Shown: positions 34,831 through 44,580, counted from the first letter of the stretch. The stretch: 64,000 bases of DNA from Palleronia sediminis (GCF_004358695.1 NZ_SNAA01000001.1:372001-436000), one strand, 5' to 3'. Notes: generated by a model from the sequence alone, not told the origin. A program made the numbers and translations.

Positions 34831-36474
34831 ATCGGCCAGGATGGCAAAGGACTCCCACGGCGCAAGCTCGACCCGCCCGGATGCCTCGTGCCGCGGCGCG
34901 TGGGTCGCGATCAGGCACCGCCCCTCGGCGGCAAGCCCCTCGGGCAGATCGACCGCCACCCGGTCCGAGCCGAAATTGACGACCAGCGACAGCCGTGCGC
35001 CGTCGAGTTCGCGCGCATAGGCAAAGATCGCGGGGTGATCGACCAGGAACGGGATCGTCCTGCCGAAACAGACGATGTCGAGATCGCGCCGCAGCGCGAT
35101 CAGGCGGCGGTAATGGGCGAATATGCCGTCGGGATCGGCCCGGTCGGCGGCGGCGTTGATATAGACGCGATTGGGGTTCACCTCGATCCACGGCTCGGCC
35201 TCGGTGAAACCCGCCTGCGGCCCCGCATCCCACTGGACCGGGGTGCGGGCATTGTCGCGCCCGTTTCGGTTGGCCCCGGCGAGGAAATCCTCGAGGCTCA
35301 CCCCCGCCGCGCTCTGTTCGCGCCAATGACCCAGCGTCTCGAGATCGCGCAACTGGTCGAGCCGCTCGAAGGCCATGTTGGTCATGCCGATCTCTTCGCC
35401 CTGGTAGACGAAGGGCGTGCCCCTGAGCAGATGCAGCGCCGTCGCCATGCTGCGCGCGCAGTCGCGCCGGAACCGCCCGTCATCGCCCCAGATCGACAGG
35501 TGGCGCGGCAGGTCGTGGTTCGACCAGAACAGCGCGTTCCAGCCATCGTCGGACAGCGTCTCCTGCCAGTCGAACAGCACCCGCTTGAGCCGCGCGAGAT
35601 CGAAGGGCAGCGGGCGGAACTTGCCGAACTCGGGGTCCCAGCCGGCTTTGACGTGGTTGAACTGGAACACCATGTCGATCTCGTCCCGGTCGCGGCCGCA
35701 ATAATCCAGCGCCGTCTCGCGCGTGACCGACCAGCTTTCGCCGATGGTCAGCACGTCGCGCCCCGCCAGCGTCTCGCGGTGCATCTCGCGCAGGAACGGG
35801 TGCAGGTCCGGCCCCTCTTCGAACCGGCCCGCATCCACGTCCTTGCCGATGAGCGAGATCACGTCCATGCGGAACCCGGCGATGCCCTTGTCGAGCCACC
35901 AGTTCATCATGTCCCAGATGCGGGCGCGCAGATCGGGGTTCTGCCAGTTCAGATCGGGCTGGGCGGGGCTGAAATAGCCCAGGTAATACTGGCCGATCTC
36001 GGGCACATAGGTCCAGGCCGACCCGCCGAAACAGGCGCCGAGGTCGCTGGGCGGCCCGCCATCGGGGGCGGGATCGCGCCAGACGTAAAGCGCGTGTTCG
36101 GGGCTGCCCGGATCCTCGCGCGCGCGGCGGAACCACTCGTGCCGGTCCGAGGTATGGTTGACCACCAGATCCATGACGATCCCGATATCGCGGGCGCGCG
36201 CCTCGGCCACCAACCGGTCGAAATCCTCCATGGTCCCGAACTCGGGCGCGATGGCGCGGTAATCCGAGATGTCATAGCCCGCATCGACCATCGGCGAGGC
36301 ATAGACCGGCGACAGCCAGATGAACCCGATGCCGAGATCGCGCAGGTGATCCAGCCGCGACACGATCCCCGGAATGTCGCCCACCCCGTCGCCGTCGCTG
36401 TCGCGGAAACTGCGCGGCCAGACCTGGTATCCGGTGGCGCGGTGCCACCATCGGGGCGTCGGCGGGCGGCTCAT
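34822..36474 (-). CDS. GH13 alpha-glucosidase / oligo-1,6-glucosidase
   Basis: A 550-residue retaining glucosidase of the alpha-amylase superfamily. I chose ATG 36474 (MSRPPTPRWWHRATGYQVWP) with AAAGGA upstream. GH13 motifs: MDLVVNHTSD, GFRMDVISLIG (nucleophile Asp), TIGESW (acid/base Glu) and SNHDLPRH (transition-state Asp). The metal/loop motif DSDGDGVGDIPG is present near residue 30. It hydrolyses alpha-glucosides from the non-reducing end, in the cytoplasm (no signal peptide). No sugar transporter or regulator accompanies it. Confidence 0.93.
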   Translation of the reverse strand: MSRPPTPRWWHRATGYQVWPRSFRDSDGDGVGDIPGIVSRLDHLRDLGIGFIWLSPVYASPMVDAGYDISDYRAIAPEFGTMEDFDRLVAEARARDIGIVMDLVVNHTSDRHEWFRRAREDPGSPEHALYVWRDPAPDGGPPSDLGACFGGSAWTYVPEIGQYYLGYFSPAQPDLNWQNPDLRARIWDMMNWWLDKGIAGFRMDVISLIGKDVDAGRFEEGPDLHPFLREMHRETLAGRDVLTIGESWSVTRETALDYCGRDRDEIDMVFQFNHVKAGWDPEFGKFRPLPFDLARLKRVLFDWQETLSDDGWNALFWSNHDLPRHLSIWGDDGRFRRDCARSMATALHLLRGTPFVYQGEEIGMTNMAFERLDQLRDLETLGHWREQSAAGVSLEDFLAGANRNGRDNARTPVQWDAGPQAGFTEAEPWIEVNPNRVYINAAADRADPDGIFAHYRRLIALRRDLDIVCFGRTIPFLVDHPAIFAYARELDGARLSLVVNFGSDRVAVDLPEGLAAEGRCLIATHAPRHEASGRVELAPWESFAILADPA

Positions 36475-36584
36475 GGGGCGTCCTTTCGTTGTGTCGCCCG
36501 AAATCCTAGGCCCGGCCGCGCCCCTGTCGAGCGGCGGCATCGGGGCCATGGCCACCCGCGCGGCAAATCGCTAAGGCTCGGCCC

Positions 36585-37685
36585 ATGTCGGACAGCTTCC
36601 CGCTTTTCCTCGTCTGCCCTCCGGGGCTGGAGCCATTCCTCGCCGCCGAGGCGCGCGCGCTCGGCCTGCCCGACCCGCGCGAGGTGCCGGGCGGGGTCGA
36701 GACGCAGGGCGGCTGGCCCGAGATCGCGCGCGCGAACCTGTGGCTGCGGGGTGCCACGCGGGTGCTGCTGCGCCTGGCCGAGTTCCGCGCGCTGCATCTC
36801 GCGCAGCTCGACAAGCGCGCGCGCCGCGTCGATTGGGGCGCGGTGCTGCGCCCCGACATCCCCGTGCGGGTCGAGGCGAGTTGCCACCGCTCGCGCATCT
36901 ACCACGACCGCGCGGCGGCGGGCCGCGTCGCGCGCGCCATCACGGAAACGCTGGGCGCCCCGGTCGCGGCGGAGGCGGCGGTGGTCGTCAAGCTCAGGAT
37001 CGATGACGACCTCGCGACGATCTCGCTCGATACGACGGGCGAGAGCCTGCACAAGCGCGGCCACAAGCTCGACGCAGGCAAGGCACCGCTCCGCGAGACG
37101 ACCGCGGCGCTGCTGCTGGGGGCCTGCGGGTTCGACGGCACCGAGACGGTGGTCGATCCGATGTGCGGCTCGGGCACGATCCCGATCGAGGCGGCGTCGA
37201 TCGCGGCGGGGCTGGCGCCCGGCCGCGACAGGGGCTTCGCCTTTCACGACTTCGCGGGGTTCGACGCGGACGGTTGGGCGGCGACCCTGACCGACCTTTC
37301 GCCCCGCCCCACCGATTTGCGCTTTCACGGCTCGGACCGCGACAGCGGCGCGGTCGCGCGCGCGGCGGCCAATGCGACCCGCGCCGGGGTGGGCGATATC
37401 GCGCAGTTCGCCCGCGCCGCGATCAGCGACGCCGCGCCCCCCGAGGGGCCGCCGGGGCTTTTGCTGACCAACCCGCCCTACGGCGCGCGGATCGGCGACC
37501 GCAAGCTCCTCTTCGGGCTCTACGGCGCCTTCGGCGATGTGCTGCGCGCGCGGTTCCGGGGCTGGCGGGTGGGCTTCGTGACGAGCGATGCGGGGCTGGC
37601 GCGGGCCACGGGGCTCGACCTGCGCGAGGGGCCGCAATTCCGCCATGGCGGGCTGTCGATCCGGCTCTACCACGCGCGCCCCTGA
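36585..37685 (+). CDS. THUMP-domain rRNA/tRNA N2-guanine methyltransferase (RlmL/RlmK-like)
   Basis: A 366-residue class I methyltransferase. N-terminal ferredoxin-like/THUMP region (residues 1 to about 155, starting FPLFLVCPPGLEPFLAAEA), then the Rossmann domain with VDPMCGSGTIPIEAASIAAG (SAM site) and the catalytic LLTNPPYGARIGD. This N-P-P-Y motif identifies amino-group methyltransferases acting on guanine N2. It is shorter than E. coli RlmL, lacking the RlmK domain. The exact RNA target is not determined. Confidence 0.9.
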   Translation: MSDSFPLFLVCPPGLEPFLAAEARALGLPDPREVPGGVETQGGWPEIARANLWLRGATRVLLRLAEFRALHLAQLDKRARRVDWGAVLRPDIPVRVEASCHRSRIYHDRAAAGRVARAITETLGAPVAAEAAVVVKLRIDDDLATISLDTTGESLHKRGHKLDAGKAPLRETTAALLLGACGFDGTETVVDPMCGSGTIPIEAASIAAGLAPGRDRGFAFHDFAGFDADGWAATLTDLSPRPTDLRFHGSDRDSGAVARAAANATRAGVGDIAQFARAAISDAAPPEGPPGLLLTNPPYGARIGDRKLLFGLYGAFGDVLRARFRGWRVGFVTSDAGLARATGLDLREGPQFRHGGLSIRLYHARP

Positions 37686-37706
37686 CCCTATCGGCGGTGC
37701 GTATCC

Positions 37707-37730
37707 GTCTTCTCTTTCCCAAATACCCAC
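37707..37730 (-). repeat. Dispersed intergenic motif, copy at 37.7 kb
   Basis: Reverse orientation copy: GTCTTCTCTTT then CCCAAATACCCAC on the plus strand, 22 bases after the methyltransferase stop. Read on the plus strand it supplies a U/C-rich tract. The remaining 236 bases up to dppA hold no gene. Confidence 0.65.
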
Positions 37731-37966
37731 GACGCGACGCGGGATGCGCGCGGCGGCCCCGACAGTTTCGCGCAGCGGGGGGCCTTGCGGCTTTCGCCTT
37801 GTGTCGGGCGGGGCGGCCGCTTCGTAACTTGACGGAAGGCTGCGATTCTCGCGCATGGATGCTCTGGACGCGCGCGTCGCGGCTTGCAAAGCTGCGCGCA
37901 CTTCGACCGGCGACACGTCCGGGCCGGCACCCTGCCGGGAACGAAGGACGACACAGGGAGACCGCG

Positions 37967-39544
37967 ATGAATTACCGATCCACACTCGCCGTATCCGCCA
38001 TGGCGCTCGCGCTGGCGGGCGGTATGGCGCAGGCCCAGCAGACGCTGGTCTATTGCTCCGAAGGCAGCCCCGAGGGCTTCGACCCGGCGCTCTACACCTC
38101 GGGCACGACGTTCGACGCGTCGAGCCACACCGTCTACAACCAGCTCGCCGAGTTCGAGACCGGCACCACCAATGTCGTGCCCGGCCTCGCCGAAAGCTGG
38201 GAGGTCGGCGAGGACGGCAAGAGCTTTACCTTCAAGCTGCGCCCCGGCGTCAAGTTTCACTCCAACGACCAGTTCACGCCCTCGCGCGACATGAATGCCG
38301 ACGACGTGATCTATTCGTTCGAGCGCCAGAACGGCGAAGGCTCGTGGGAATACTTCAACGCCATGTCGATGCCCGACCTGATCGAATCGATCGAAAAGGT
38401 CGACGACATGACCGTGCGCTTCAACCTGACCCGCGCCGAGGCGCCCTTCATCGCGAACATGGCGATGGATTTCGCCTCGATCGTGTCCAAGGAATACGCC
38501 GACGCCATGGAAGAGGCCGGCACCCCCGAGATGCTGAACCAGCGTCCCATCGGCACCGGTCCCTTCGTCTTCGAGGATTACCAGACCGACGCCGTGATCC
38601 GCTACTCCAAGAACCAGGATTACTGGCAGGACGGGCTGCCCAAGGTCGACAATCTCGTCTTTGCGATCACGCCGGACGCGAGCGTGCGGCTCCAGCGGCT
38701 CCAGGCGGGCGAATGCCACGTCATGCCCTACCCCAACCCCGCCGATATCGACTCGATCCGCGCGAATACCGATCTCGAGCTCCTCGACCAGGAAGGCCTG
38801 AACGTCGGCTATCTCGCCTACAACACGCAGCAGGCGCCCTTCGACAATCCCAAGGTGCGCAAGGCGCTGAACATGGCCATCGACAAGAGCGCCATCATCG
38901 ACGTGATCTTCCAGGGGCAGGCCGAACAGGCCAAGAACCCGATCCCGCCGACGATGTGGTCCTATAACGACGCCATCGAGGATGACGGCTACGACCCCGA
39001 GGCCGCGCGCGCCATGCTCGAGGAAGAGGGCGTGACCGACCTGTCGATGAAGGTCTGGGCGATGCCGGTGCAGCGTCCCTACAACCCCAATGCCCGCCGC
39101 ATGGCCGAGCTCATCCAGGAGGATTTCTCGGAGGTCGGCGTCGATGTCGAGATCGTGTCCTACGAGTGGGGCGAGTATCTCGAGCGGTCCAAGGCTACGG
39201 ATCGCGACGGCGCGGTTCTTCTGGGGTGGACGGGCGACAATGGCGACCCGGACAACTTCCTCGCGGTGCTGCTGGGCTGCGACGCGGTCGGCGGATCGAA
39301 CCGGGCGCAGTGGTGCAACGAGGAGTTCGACTCGATCGTGCAGGAGGCCAAGACGATCAACGACCAGTCCGAGCGGGCCAAGATGTACGAAGAGGCGCAG
39401 CGCATCTTCAAGGACCAGGCGCCCTGGGCCACCATCGCGCATTCGGTGGTGTTCATGCCGGTGCGCTCCGAGGTCGAGGACTACATCGTGCACCCGCTGG
39501 GCGGGCACCTGTTCGACACCGTCAGCCTGAACTCCGACGGCTGA
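37967..39544 (+). CDS. dppA: Dipeptide ABC transporter, periplasmic substrate-binding protein
   Basis: A 525-residue SBP_bac_5 protein. Signal peptide MNYRSTLAVSAMALALAGGM, cleavage near AQA-QQT. The mature protein opens with QQTLVYCSEGSPEGFDPALY. Typical blocks follow: LAESWEVGEDGKSFTFKLRP, YNTQQAPFDNPKVRKALNMA, and a C-terminal PWATIAHS. High similarity in layout to DppA, binding dipeptides or haem-like ligands. GGGAG precedes the ATG at 37967. A strong terminator follows the gene, consistent with higher expression of the binding protein than of the membrane parts. Confidence 0.93.
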   Translation: MNYRSTLAVSAMALALAGGMAQAQQTLVYCSEGSPEGFDPALYTSGTTFDASSHTVYNQLAEFETGTTNVVPGLAESWEVGEDGKSFTFKLRPGVKFHSNDQFTPSRDMNADDVIYSFERQNGEGSWEYFNAMSMPDLIESIEKVDDMTVRFNLTRAEAPFIANMAMDFASIVSKEYADAMEEAGTPEMLNQRPIGTGPFVFEDYQTDAVIRYSKNQDYWQDGLPKVDNLVFAITPDASVRLQRLQAGECHVMPYPNPADIDSIRANTDLELLDQEGLNVGYLAYNTQQAPFDNPKVRKALNMAIDKSAIIDVIFQGQAEQAKNPIPPTMWSYNDAIEDDGYDPEAARAMLEEEGVTDLSMKVWAMPVQRPYNPNARRMAELIQEDFSEVGVDVEIVSYEWGEYLERSKATDRDGAVLLGWTGDNGDPDNFLAVLLGCDAVGGSNRAQWCNEEFDSIVQEAKTINDQSERAKMYEEAQRIFKDQAPWATIAHSVVFMPVRSEVEDYIVHPLGGHLFDTVSLNSDG

Positions 39545-39552
39545 ACCAAGGG

Positions 39553-39582
39553 ACGGGGGGCGCCGCGGCGTCCCCCGTTTTT
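39553..39582 (+). terminator. Rho-independent terminator/attenuator after dppA
   Basis: ACGGGGG (39553-39559) pairs with CCCCCGT (39572-39578), extended inward by GCGC/GCGT pairs to about 11 bp. Five U residues (39578-39582) follow. It lies between dppA and the M24 peptidase and would limit read-through into the rest of the operon. Confidence 0.85.
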
Positions 39583-39589
39583 CCACGAC

Positions 39590-40687
39590 ATGACAGACAG
39601 ATACGCCCCGTTCCGCGACCTCGCCCGACAGATCGGGGTCGATGCCGTGGCCCTCGTTCCGGGGCCCAATTTCGCGCGCCTGATGCGCCATGATTTCCAC
39701 ACCAGCGAACGCCCGCTGGTGCTGATGATCCCGGCCGAGGGGCCGCCCGCGGCCATCGTGCCCAATCTCGAACTCGGCTCGTGGGAGCCGCTGGGGTTCG
39801 AGGGCGAGACTTTCGACTGGCGCGACCAGACCGGCTATGCGGATGCGTTCGCCGCGCTGGCCGCGCATATGCCGCTGCGCTCGGTCGCGGTCGAGGGACA
39901 GGTTATGCGGGTCTTCGTGCATCACGCGTTGCGCCGCGCCTATGGCGATCTCGAGATCCGCGACGCCGAGGCGGCGATCAGCGGGCTGCGCATCGCCAAG
40001 ACCGCCGACGAGATCGCCGCGCTGGAACGCGCCATCGCCATATCCGAGGCCGCATTGGCCGAGGTGCTCGACAGCGTCCGCGTCGGCCAGACCGAGACCG
40101 AGATCGAATCGCGACTGCTGGGCGCGCTTTTCGCCCATGGCGCGCAGGGGCTCGCCTTTGCGCCCATCGTGGCGGCGGGCGACAACTCGGCCCGGCCCCA
40201 TGCCCATGCGCGGCCCGATTACCGGATCGCGGCGGGCGACGCGCTGCTTCTGGATTTCGGCGCGCGCTGGGGCGGGCTTTGCGCCGACATCACGCGCACC
40301 GTCTTTGTCGGCGCGCCCTCGGACGAGGCGCGCGCGGTCTATGACACCGTGCTGCGCGCCAATCTGGCCGGACATGCGGCCACGTGCCCCGGCGCGACGG
40401 CCCACGATATCGACGATGCCGTGACCGGGGTGCTGGAAGCCTCGCCCTTCGCCGAGCGTATCCGCACCAAGACGGGGCACGGCCTGGGCCGCGAGGTTCA
40501 CGAGGCGCCCTATATCATGCGGGGCAATCACGCCGTGCTGGAACCGGGCTGCGTCTTCACCAACGAGCCGGGTCTCTACCTGCCCGGAGGCTTCGGCGTG
40601 AGGATCGAGGACGACATTCTCGTAACGGAAACCGGCAGCCGGTCGTTGACCTCGTTCCCGAAAGACCTGATGACCGTGGGATGCTGA
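39590..40687 (+). CDS. M24-family metallopeptidase (Xaa-Pro aminopeptidase-like)
   Basis: A 365-residue pita-bread peptidase. The N-terminal creatinase-like domain spans about residues 1-130. The catalytic domain has all five metal ligands: Asp and Asp in LLLDFGARWGGLCADITRT, His in GHGLGREVHEA, Glu in TNEPGLYLPGG and Glu in the IEDDILVTE tail. Relatives release N-terminal residues before proline or hydrolyse small amides. It overlaps dppB by 7 bases and lies inside the dipeptide transporter operon, so it probably breaks down the imported peptides in the cytoplasm. Confidence 0.92.
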   Translation: MTDRYAPFRDLARQIGVDAVALVPGPNFARLMRHDFHTSERPLVLMIPAEGPPAAIVPNLELGSWEPLGFEGETFDWRDQTGYADAFAALAAHMPLRSVAVEGQVMRVFVHHALRRAYGDLEIRDAEAAISGLRIAKTADEIAALERAIAISEAALAEVLDSVRVGQTETEIESRLLGALFAHGAQGLAFAPIVAAGDNSARPHAHARPDYRIAAGDALLLDFGARWGGLCADITRTVFVGAPSDEARAVYDTVLRANLAGHAATCPGATAHDIDDAVTGVLEASPFAERIRTKTGHGLGREVHEAPYIMRGNHAVLEPGCVFTNEPGLYLPGGFGVRIEDDILVTETGSRSLTSFPKDLMTVGC

Positions 40688-41688
40688 GATTCCTCCTGAC
40701 CCGGCTGGGCACATTCGTTCCGACCTTCATCGGCGTGACGATCATCTCCTTCGCCTTCATCCGCGTCCTGCCCGGCGATCCGATCATCGTCATGGCGGGC
40801 GAACGCGGCATGACCGAAGAGCGTTACCTCGAGCTGCGCGAGCAATTCGGCTTCGACCGGCCGCTGCTCGTGCAGTACTGGGAATATCTCACGGGCATCC
40901 TGCAGGGCGATCTGGGCACGTCCTTCGTGACGAATCGCCCCGTCTGGGACCAGTTTTTCTCGCTGTTTCCCGCCACGCTCGAGCTGTCGCTCTGCGCCAT
41001 CGTCATCGCCGTGGCGCTGGGCTTGCCCGCCGGGGTGATCGCCGCGGTCTATCGCGGCAAGTTCTTCGACCGGGCGCTGATGACCACCGCGCTGGTGGGC
41101 TATTCGATGCCGATCTTCTGGTGGGCGCTGCTGCTCATCATCGTGTTCTCGGGCAACCTCGGCTGGACGCCGGTCTCGGGGCGGATCGGACTTTTGTATT
41201 TCTTCGACACGCCCACGGGCTTCATGCTGATCGACAGCGCCATGTCGGGGCAGGACGGCGCGCTGCGCAGTGCCATCAGCCACCTGATCCTGCCCTCTTT
41301 CGTGCTGGCGACGATCCCGCTGGCGGTGATCGCACGACAGACGCGCTCCGCCATGCTCGAGGTCCTGTCCGAGGATTACATCCGCACCGCCCGCGCCAAG
41401 GGGCTGTCGCCCGGCCGGGTGAACGGGCTGCACGCGCTGCGCAACGCGCTGATCCCGGTCGTGACCGTGATCGGCCTGTCGGTCGGCACGCTGCTGGCCG
41501 GGGCCATCCTGACCGAGACGATCTTTTCCTGGCCGGGCATCGGCAAGTGGATGGTCGATTCGATCTATCGCCGCGACTATCCCGTGGTGCAGGGCGGGCT
41601 GCTGATGATCGCGGTGATCGTGATGATCGTGAACCTCGTGGTCGACATGCTCTACGGCCTCATCAACCCCAAGATCAGGAAGCGCTGA
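40681..41688 (+). CDS. dppB: Dipeptide ABC transporter, permease
   Basis: A 335-residue inner-membrane permease with about six transmembrane segments. N-terminal signature MLRFLLTRLGTFVPTFIGVT; the EAA loop for ATPase docking is DYIRTARAKGLSPGRVNGLH. The start ATG overlaps the end of the peptidase gene (ATGCTGA), so translation is coupled. It pairs with the next gene, dppC. Confidence 0.95.
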   Translation: MLRFLLTRLGTFVPTFIGVTIISFAFIRVLPGDPIIVMAGERGMTEERYLELREQFGFDRPLLVQYWEYLTGILQGDLGTSFVTNRPVWDQFFSLFPATLELSLCAIVIAVALGLPAGVIAAVYRGKFFDRALMTTALVGYSMPIFWWALLLIIVFSGNLGWTPVSGRIGLLYFFDTPTGFMLIDSAMSGQDGALRSAISHLILPSFVLATIPLAVIARQTRSAMLEVLSEDYIRTARAKGLSPGRVNGLHALRNALIPVVTVIGLSVGTLLAGAILTETIFSWPGIGKWMVDSIYRRDYPVVQGGLLMIAVIVMIVNLVVDMLYGLINPKIRKR

Positions 41689-41689
41689 G

Positions 41690-42601
41690 ATGGCCGACGC
41701 CTCCTCCCAGACCGGCCGCACGCTCATCGACGCCGACCGCCCCGGCCGCCTTGCCGAGTTCTGGAGCTATTTCCGCGAGAACCGAGGCGCGGTGATCGGG
41801 CTCTATGTCTTTACCGCGTTCCTGCTCACGGCGATCTTCGCCCCGTTGCTGGCGCCTTACGATCCGTCGCAGCAGTTCCGCGAGGCGACGCTCCAGCCGC
41901 CCGTGTGGCAGGATGGGGGCACATGGGCCTTTCCGCTGGGCACCGACGCGGTCGGGCGCGACATGCTGAGCCGCCTGATCTTCGGGGCGCGGTTCTCGTT
42001 CTTCGTGGGCATCGTCGTCGTGGTCGTGGCGGCCACGGGCGGCATCCTGATCGGGCTCATCGCCGGGTTCGCGCCGAAATGGCTCGACACGCTCATCATG
42101 CGGCTGATGGATATCATCCTCGCCTTTCCGTCGCTTCTGCTGGCGCTGGTGCTGGTGGCGATCCTGGGGCCCACGCTGCTCAACGCGATGATCGCCATCG
42201 CGCTGGTGTTGCAGCCCCATTACGTCCGCCTGACGCGTGCCAGCGTGCTGAGCGAGCGGGCCAAGGATTACGTCACCTCGGCGCGGGTCGCGGGCGCGGG
42301 GCGGGTGCGGATGATGTTCGTCACCGTCCTGCCCAACTGCCTGTCGCCGATCATCGTGCAGGCGGCCCTGTCATTCTCGACCGCCATCCTCGACGCGGCC
42401 GCGCTGGGGTTCCTCGGGATGGGCGCGCAGCCGCCGACGCCCGAATGGGGCACCATGCTGGCCGATGCACGCGAATTCGTGCTGCGCGCGTGGTGGGTCG
42501 TGACATTCCCCGGCATCGCGATCCTCGTGACGGTGCTGGCGATCAACCTGATGGGCGACGGGCTGCGCGACGCGCTCGACCCCAAGCTGAAGCGGAGCTG
42601 A
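41690..42601 (+). CDS. dppC: Dipeptide ABC transporter, permease
   Basis: A 303-residue second permease. After a cytoplasmic N-terminus and first transmembrane helix (AVIGLYVFTAFLLTAIFAPL) come the typical periplasmic PLGTDAVGRDMLSRLIFGAR block and the EAA loop DYVTSARVAGAGRVRMMF. It starts one base after dppB. Confidence 0.95.
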   Translation: MADASSQTGRTLIDADRPGRLAEFWSYFRENRGAVIGLYVFTAFLLTAIFAPLLAPYDPSQQFREATLQPPVWQDGGTWAFPLGTDAVGRDMLSRLIFGARFSFFVGIVVVVVAATGGILIGLIAGFAPKWLDTLIMRLMDIILAFPSLLLALVLVAILGPTLLNAMIAIALVLQPHYVRLTRASVLSERAKDYVTSARVAGAGRVRMMFVTVLPNCLSPIIVQAALSFSTAILDAAALGFLGMGAQPPTPEWGTMLADAREFVLRAWWVVTFPGIAILVTVLAINLMGDGLRDALDPKLKRS

Positions 42602-42605
42602 CCCC

Positions 42606-43592
42606 GTGAGCCTACTCAAGATCCGTAACCTGGGCGTCGAGTTCCCGACCGCGGGCGGCCCCTTCAAGGCCGTGGACGGCGTCGACGTGGATGTTGCCGC
42701 GGGCGAGATCCTCGCCATCGTGGGCGAATCGGGCTCGGGCAAATCGGTGTCGATGCTGGCGACGATGGGGCTGTTGCCCTGGACGGCCACCGTCACCGCC
42801 GACGAGCTGAGCTTTGATGGCCGCGACCTGCGCCGGATGCCCCCCCGCGAGCGGCGCAACCTGATCGGCGCGGACCTCGCCATGATCTTTCAAGAGCCGA
42901 TGTCGTCGCTCAACCCCTGTTTCACGGTGGGTTTCCAGATCCGCGAGGCCCTGCGCAAACATACCGACCTGACGCGCGAGGGGCGGCACAAGCGCTGCGT
43001 CGAGCTGTTCGAGATGGTCGGCATCCCCGACCCCGAACGGCGGCTCAAGGCGTTCCCGCACCAGCTTTCGGGGGGGATGAACCAGCGGGTGATGATCGCC
43101 ATGGCGCTGTCGTGCCGCCCGCGCCTGCTGATCGCCGACGAGCCGACGACCGCGCTCGACGTCACGATCCAGGCGCAGATCCTCGACCTGCTGACCGGGC
43201 TTCAGAAAGAGACCGGGATGGGGCTGATCCTCATCACGCATGACATGGGCGTCGTCGCCGAAACCGCCGAACGGGTGGCCGTGCAATATGCGGGCCAGAA
43301 GGTCGAGGATCAGCCGGTGGGCGACCTCTTCGACCACCCCCACCATCCCTATACCGCCGCGCTGCTCGCCGCCCTGCCCGAGCGCGCCACCGAAAAGCGG
43401 CTGCCGACCATTCCCGGCGTCGTGCCGGGCCAGCACGACCGGCCGGCGGGCTGCCTGTTCAGCCCGCGCTGCAAGTTCGCCGACGAGCGGTGCCATACCG
43501 TGCCGCCGCCGGTCCAGCCCCCCGCCATCGGGCAGGCGCGCTGCCATTACCCGCTCGACGTGCCCGCCCATGCCGAACAGGTGAGCGCATGA
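42606..43592 (+). CDS. dppD: Dipeptide ABC transporter, ATP-binding protein
   Basis: A 328-residue ABC ATPase. Start is GTG at 42606, four bases after dppC; no ATG in position gives the full N-terminus (MSLLKIRNLGVEF). Walker A GESGSGKSVS, signature LSGGMNQRVMIAMAL, Walker B LLIADEPTTALD, and the C-terminal oligopeptide-transporter extension with CLFSPRCKFADERC (a cysteine-containing motif that in relatives holds an iron-sulfur cluster). Confidence 0.95.
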   Translation: MSLLKIRNLGVEFPTAGGPFKAVDGVDVDVAAGEILAIVGESGSGKSVSMLATMGLLPWTATVTADELSFDGRDLRRMPPRERRNLIGADLAMIFQEPMSSLNPCFTVGFQIREALRKHTDLTREGRHKRCVELFEMVGIPDPERRLKAFPHQLSGGMNQRVMIAMALSCRPRLLIADEPTTALDVTIQAQILDLLTGLQKETGMGLILITHDMGVVAETAERVAVQYAGQKVEDQPVGDLFDHPHHPYTAALLAALPERATEKRLPTIPGVVPGQHDRPAGCLFSPRCKFADERCHTVPPPVQPPAIGQARCHYPLDVPAHAEQVSA

Positions 43593-44563
43593 GCGACGCC
43601 GCCACCGCCGCCCGCCCCGTCATCGAGGCCGAGAACCTCGCGCGCCGCTACGAGGTCGGCGGCGGGCTGTTCCGCGAGCCGGGCATCGTCCGCGCGGTCG
43701 AAGATACGTCCTTTGCCGTCCATGCGGGCAAGACGCTTGCCGTCGTGGGGGAATCGGGCTGCGGGAAATCCACGCTCGCCCGGCTCGTGACCATGATCGA
43801 GGCGCCCAGCGCCGGGCGGTTCAGCATCGACGGGGTCGAGGTCACGCCCGAGCGGTGGGCCGAACTGCGCAGCGACGTGCAGATCGTGTTCCAGGACCCT
43901 TACGGGTCGCTCAACCTGCGCCAGCGCGTCGGCGCCATCCTGGAGGAGCCGCTCAAGATAAACCGCCCCCGGATGAAGGCGGCCGAGCGGCAGGAAAAGG
44001 GGCGCGAGATGATGCGCCTCGTCGGTCTGCGCGAAGAGCATTACGACCGCTATCCGCACATGTTCTCGGGCGGGCAGCGGCAGCGCATCGCGGTGGCGCG
44101 CGCGCTGATGCTCGAGCCCAAGCTGCTGGTGCTGGACGAGCCGGTTTCCGCGCTCGACCTGTCGATCCAGAGCCAGATCCTCAACCTGCTGAACGACCTG
44201 CAACAGCGCATGAACCTGGCCTACCTGTTCATCAGCCACGATCTGAGCGTCGTGCGCCATGTCGCCGACGATATCCTCGTGATGTATCTGGGCCGCCCGG
44301 TGGAGTTCGGCCCGAAATCCGAGATCTTCGATGCGCCGCGCCATCCCTATACCAAGGCGCTGATCTCGGCCACGCCCTCGGCCGATCCCTCGCGCCGGCA
44401 GGAACGGATCAAGCTGGTCGGCGAATTGCCCTCGCCGCTGAACGTGCCGCCCGGCTGTCCCTTTGCCCCGCGCTGCTGGAAGGCCGAGGATACCTGCCGC
44501 GAGAACCGCCCCCGGATGGAAGGTGCGCCCCACCCCGCCGCCTGTTTCTTTCCCGAGGCCTGA
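43589..44563 (+). CDS. dppF: Dipeptide ABC transporter, ATP-binding protein
   Basis: A 324-residue ABC ATPase partner of DppD. Walker A GESGCGKSTLARL, signature FSGGQRQRIAVARAL, Walker B LLVLDEPVSALDLS, and the C-terminal CPFAPRCWKAEDTC motif. ATG overlaps the dppD stop (ATGA). It is the last gene of the operon; the DUF808 gene is convergent 17 bases beyond. Confidence 0.95.
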   Translation: MSDAATAARPVIEAENLARRYEVGGGLFREPGIVRAVEDTSFAVHAGKTLAVVGESGCGKSTLARLVTMIEAPSAGRFSIDGVEVTPERWAELRSDVQIVFQDPYGSLNLRQRVGAILEEPLKINRPRMKAAERQEKGREMMRLVGLREEHYDRYPHMFSGGQRQRIAVARALMLEPKLLVLDEPVSALDLSIQSQILNLLNDLQQRMNLAYLFISHDLSVVRHVADDILVMYLGRPVEFGPKSEIFDAPRHPYTKALISATPSADPSRRQERIKLVGELPSPLNVPPGCPFAPRCWKAEDTCRENRPRMEGAPHPAACFFPEA

Positions 44564-44580
44564 GGCCGCGCGCGCCCCGC

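Noticed and set aside
37828-37857. TTGACG with a possible -10 upstream of dppA
   Set aside because: No acceptable -10 hexamer at 16-18 bases; a promoter must exist in this gap but I could not place it.
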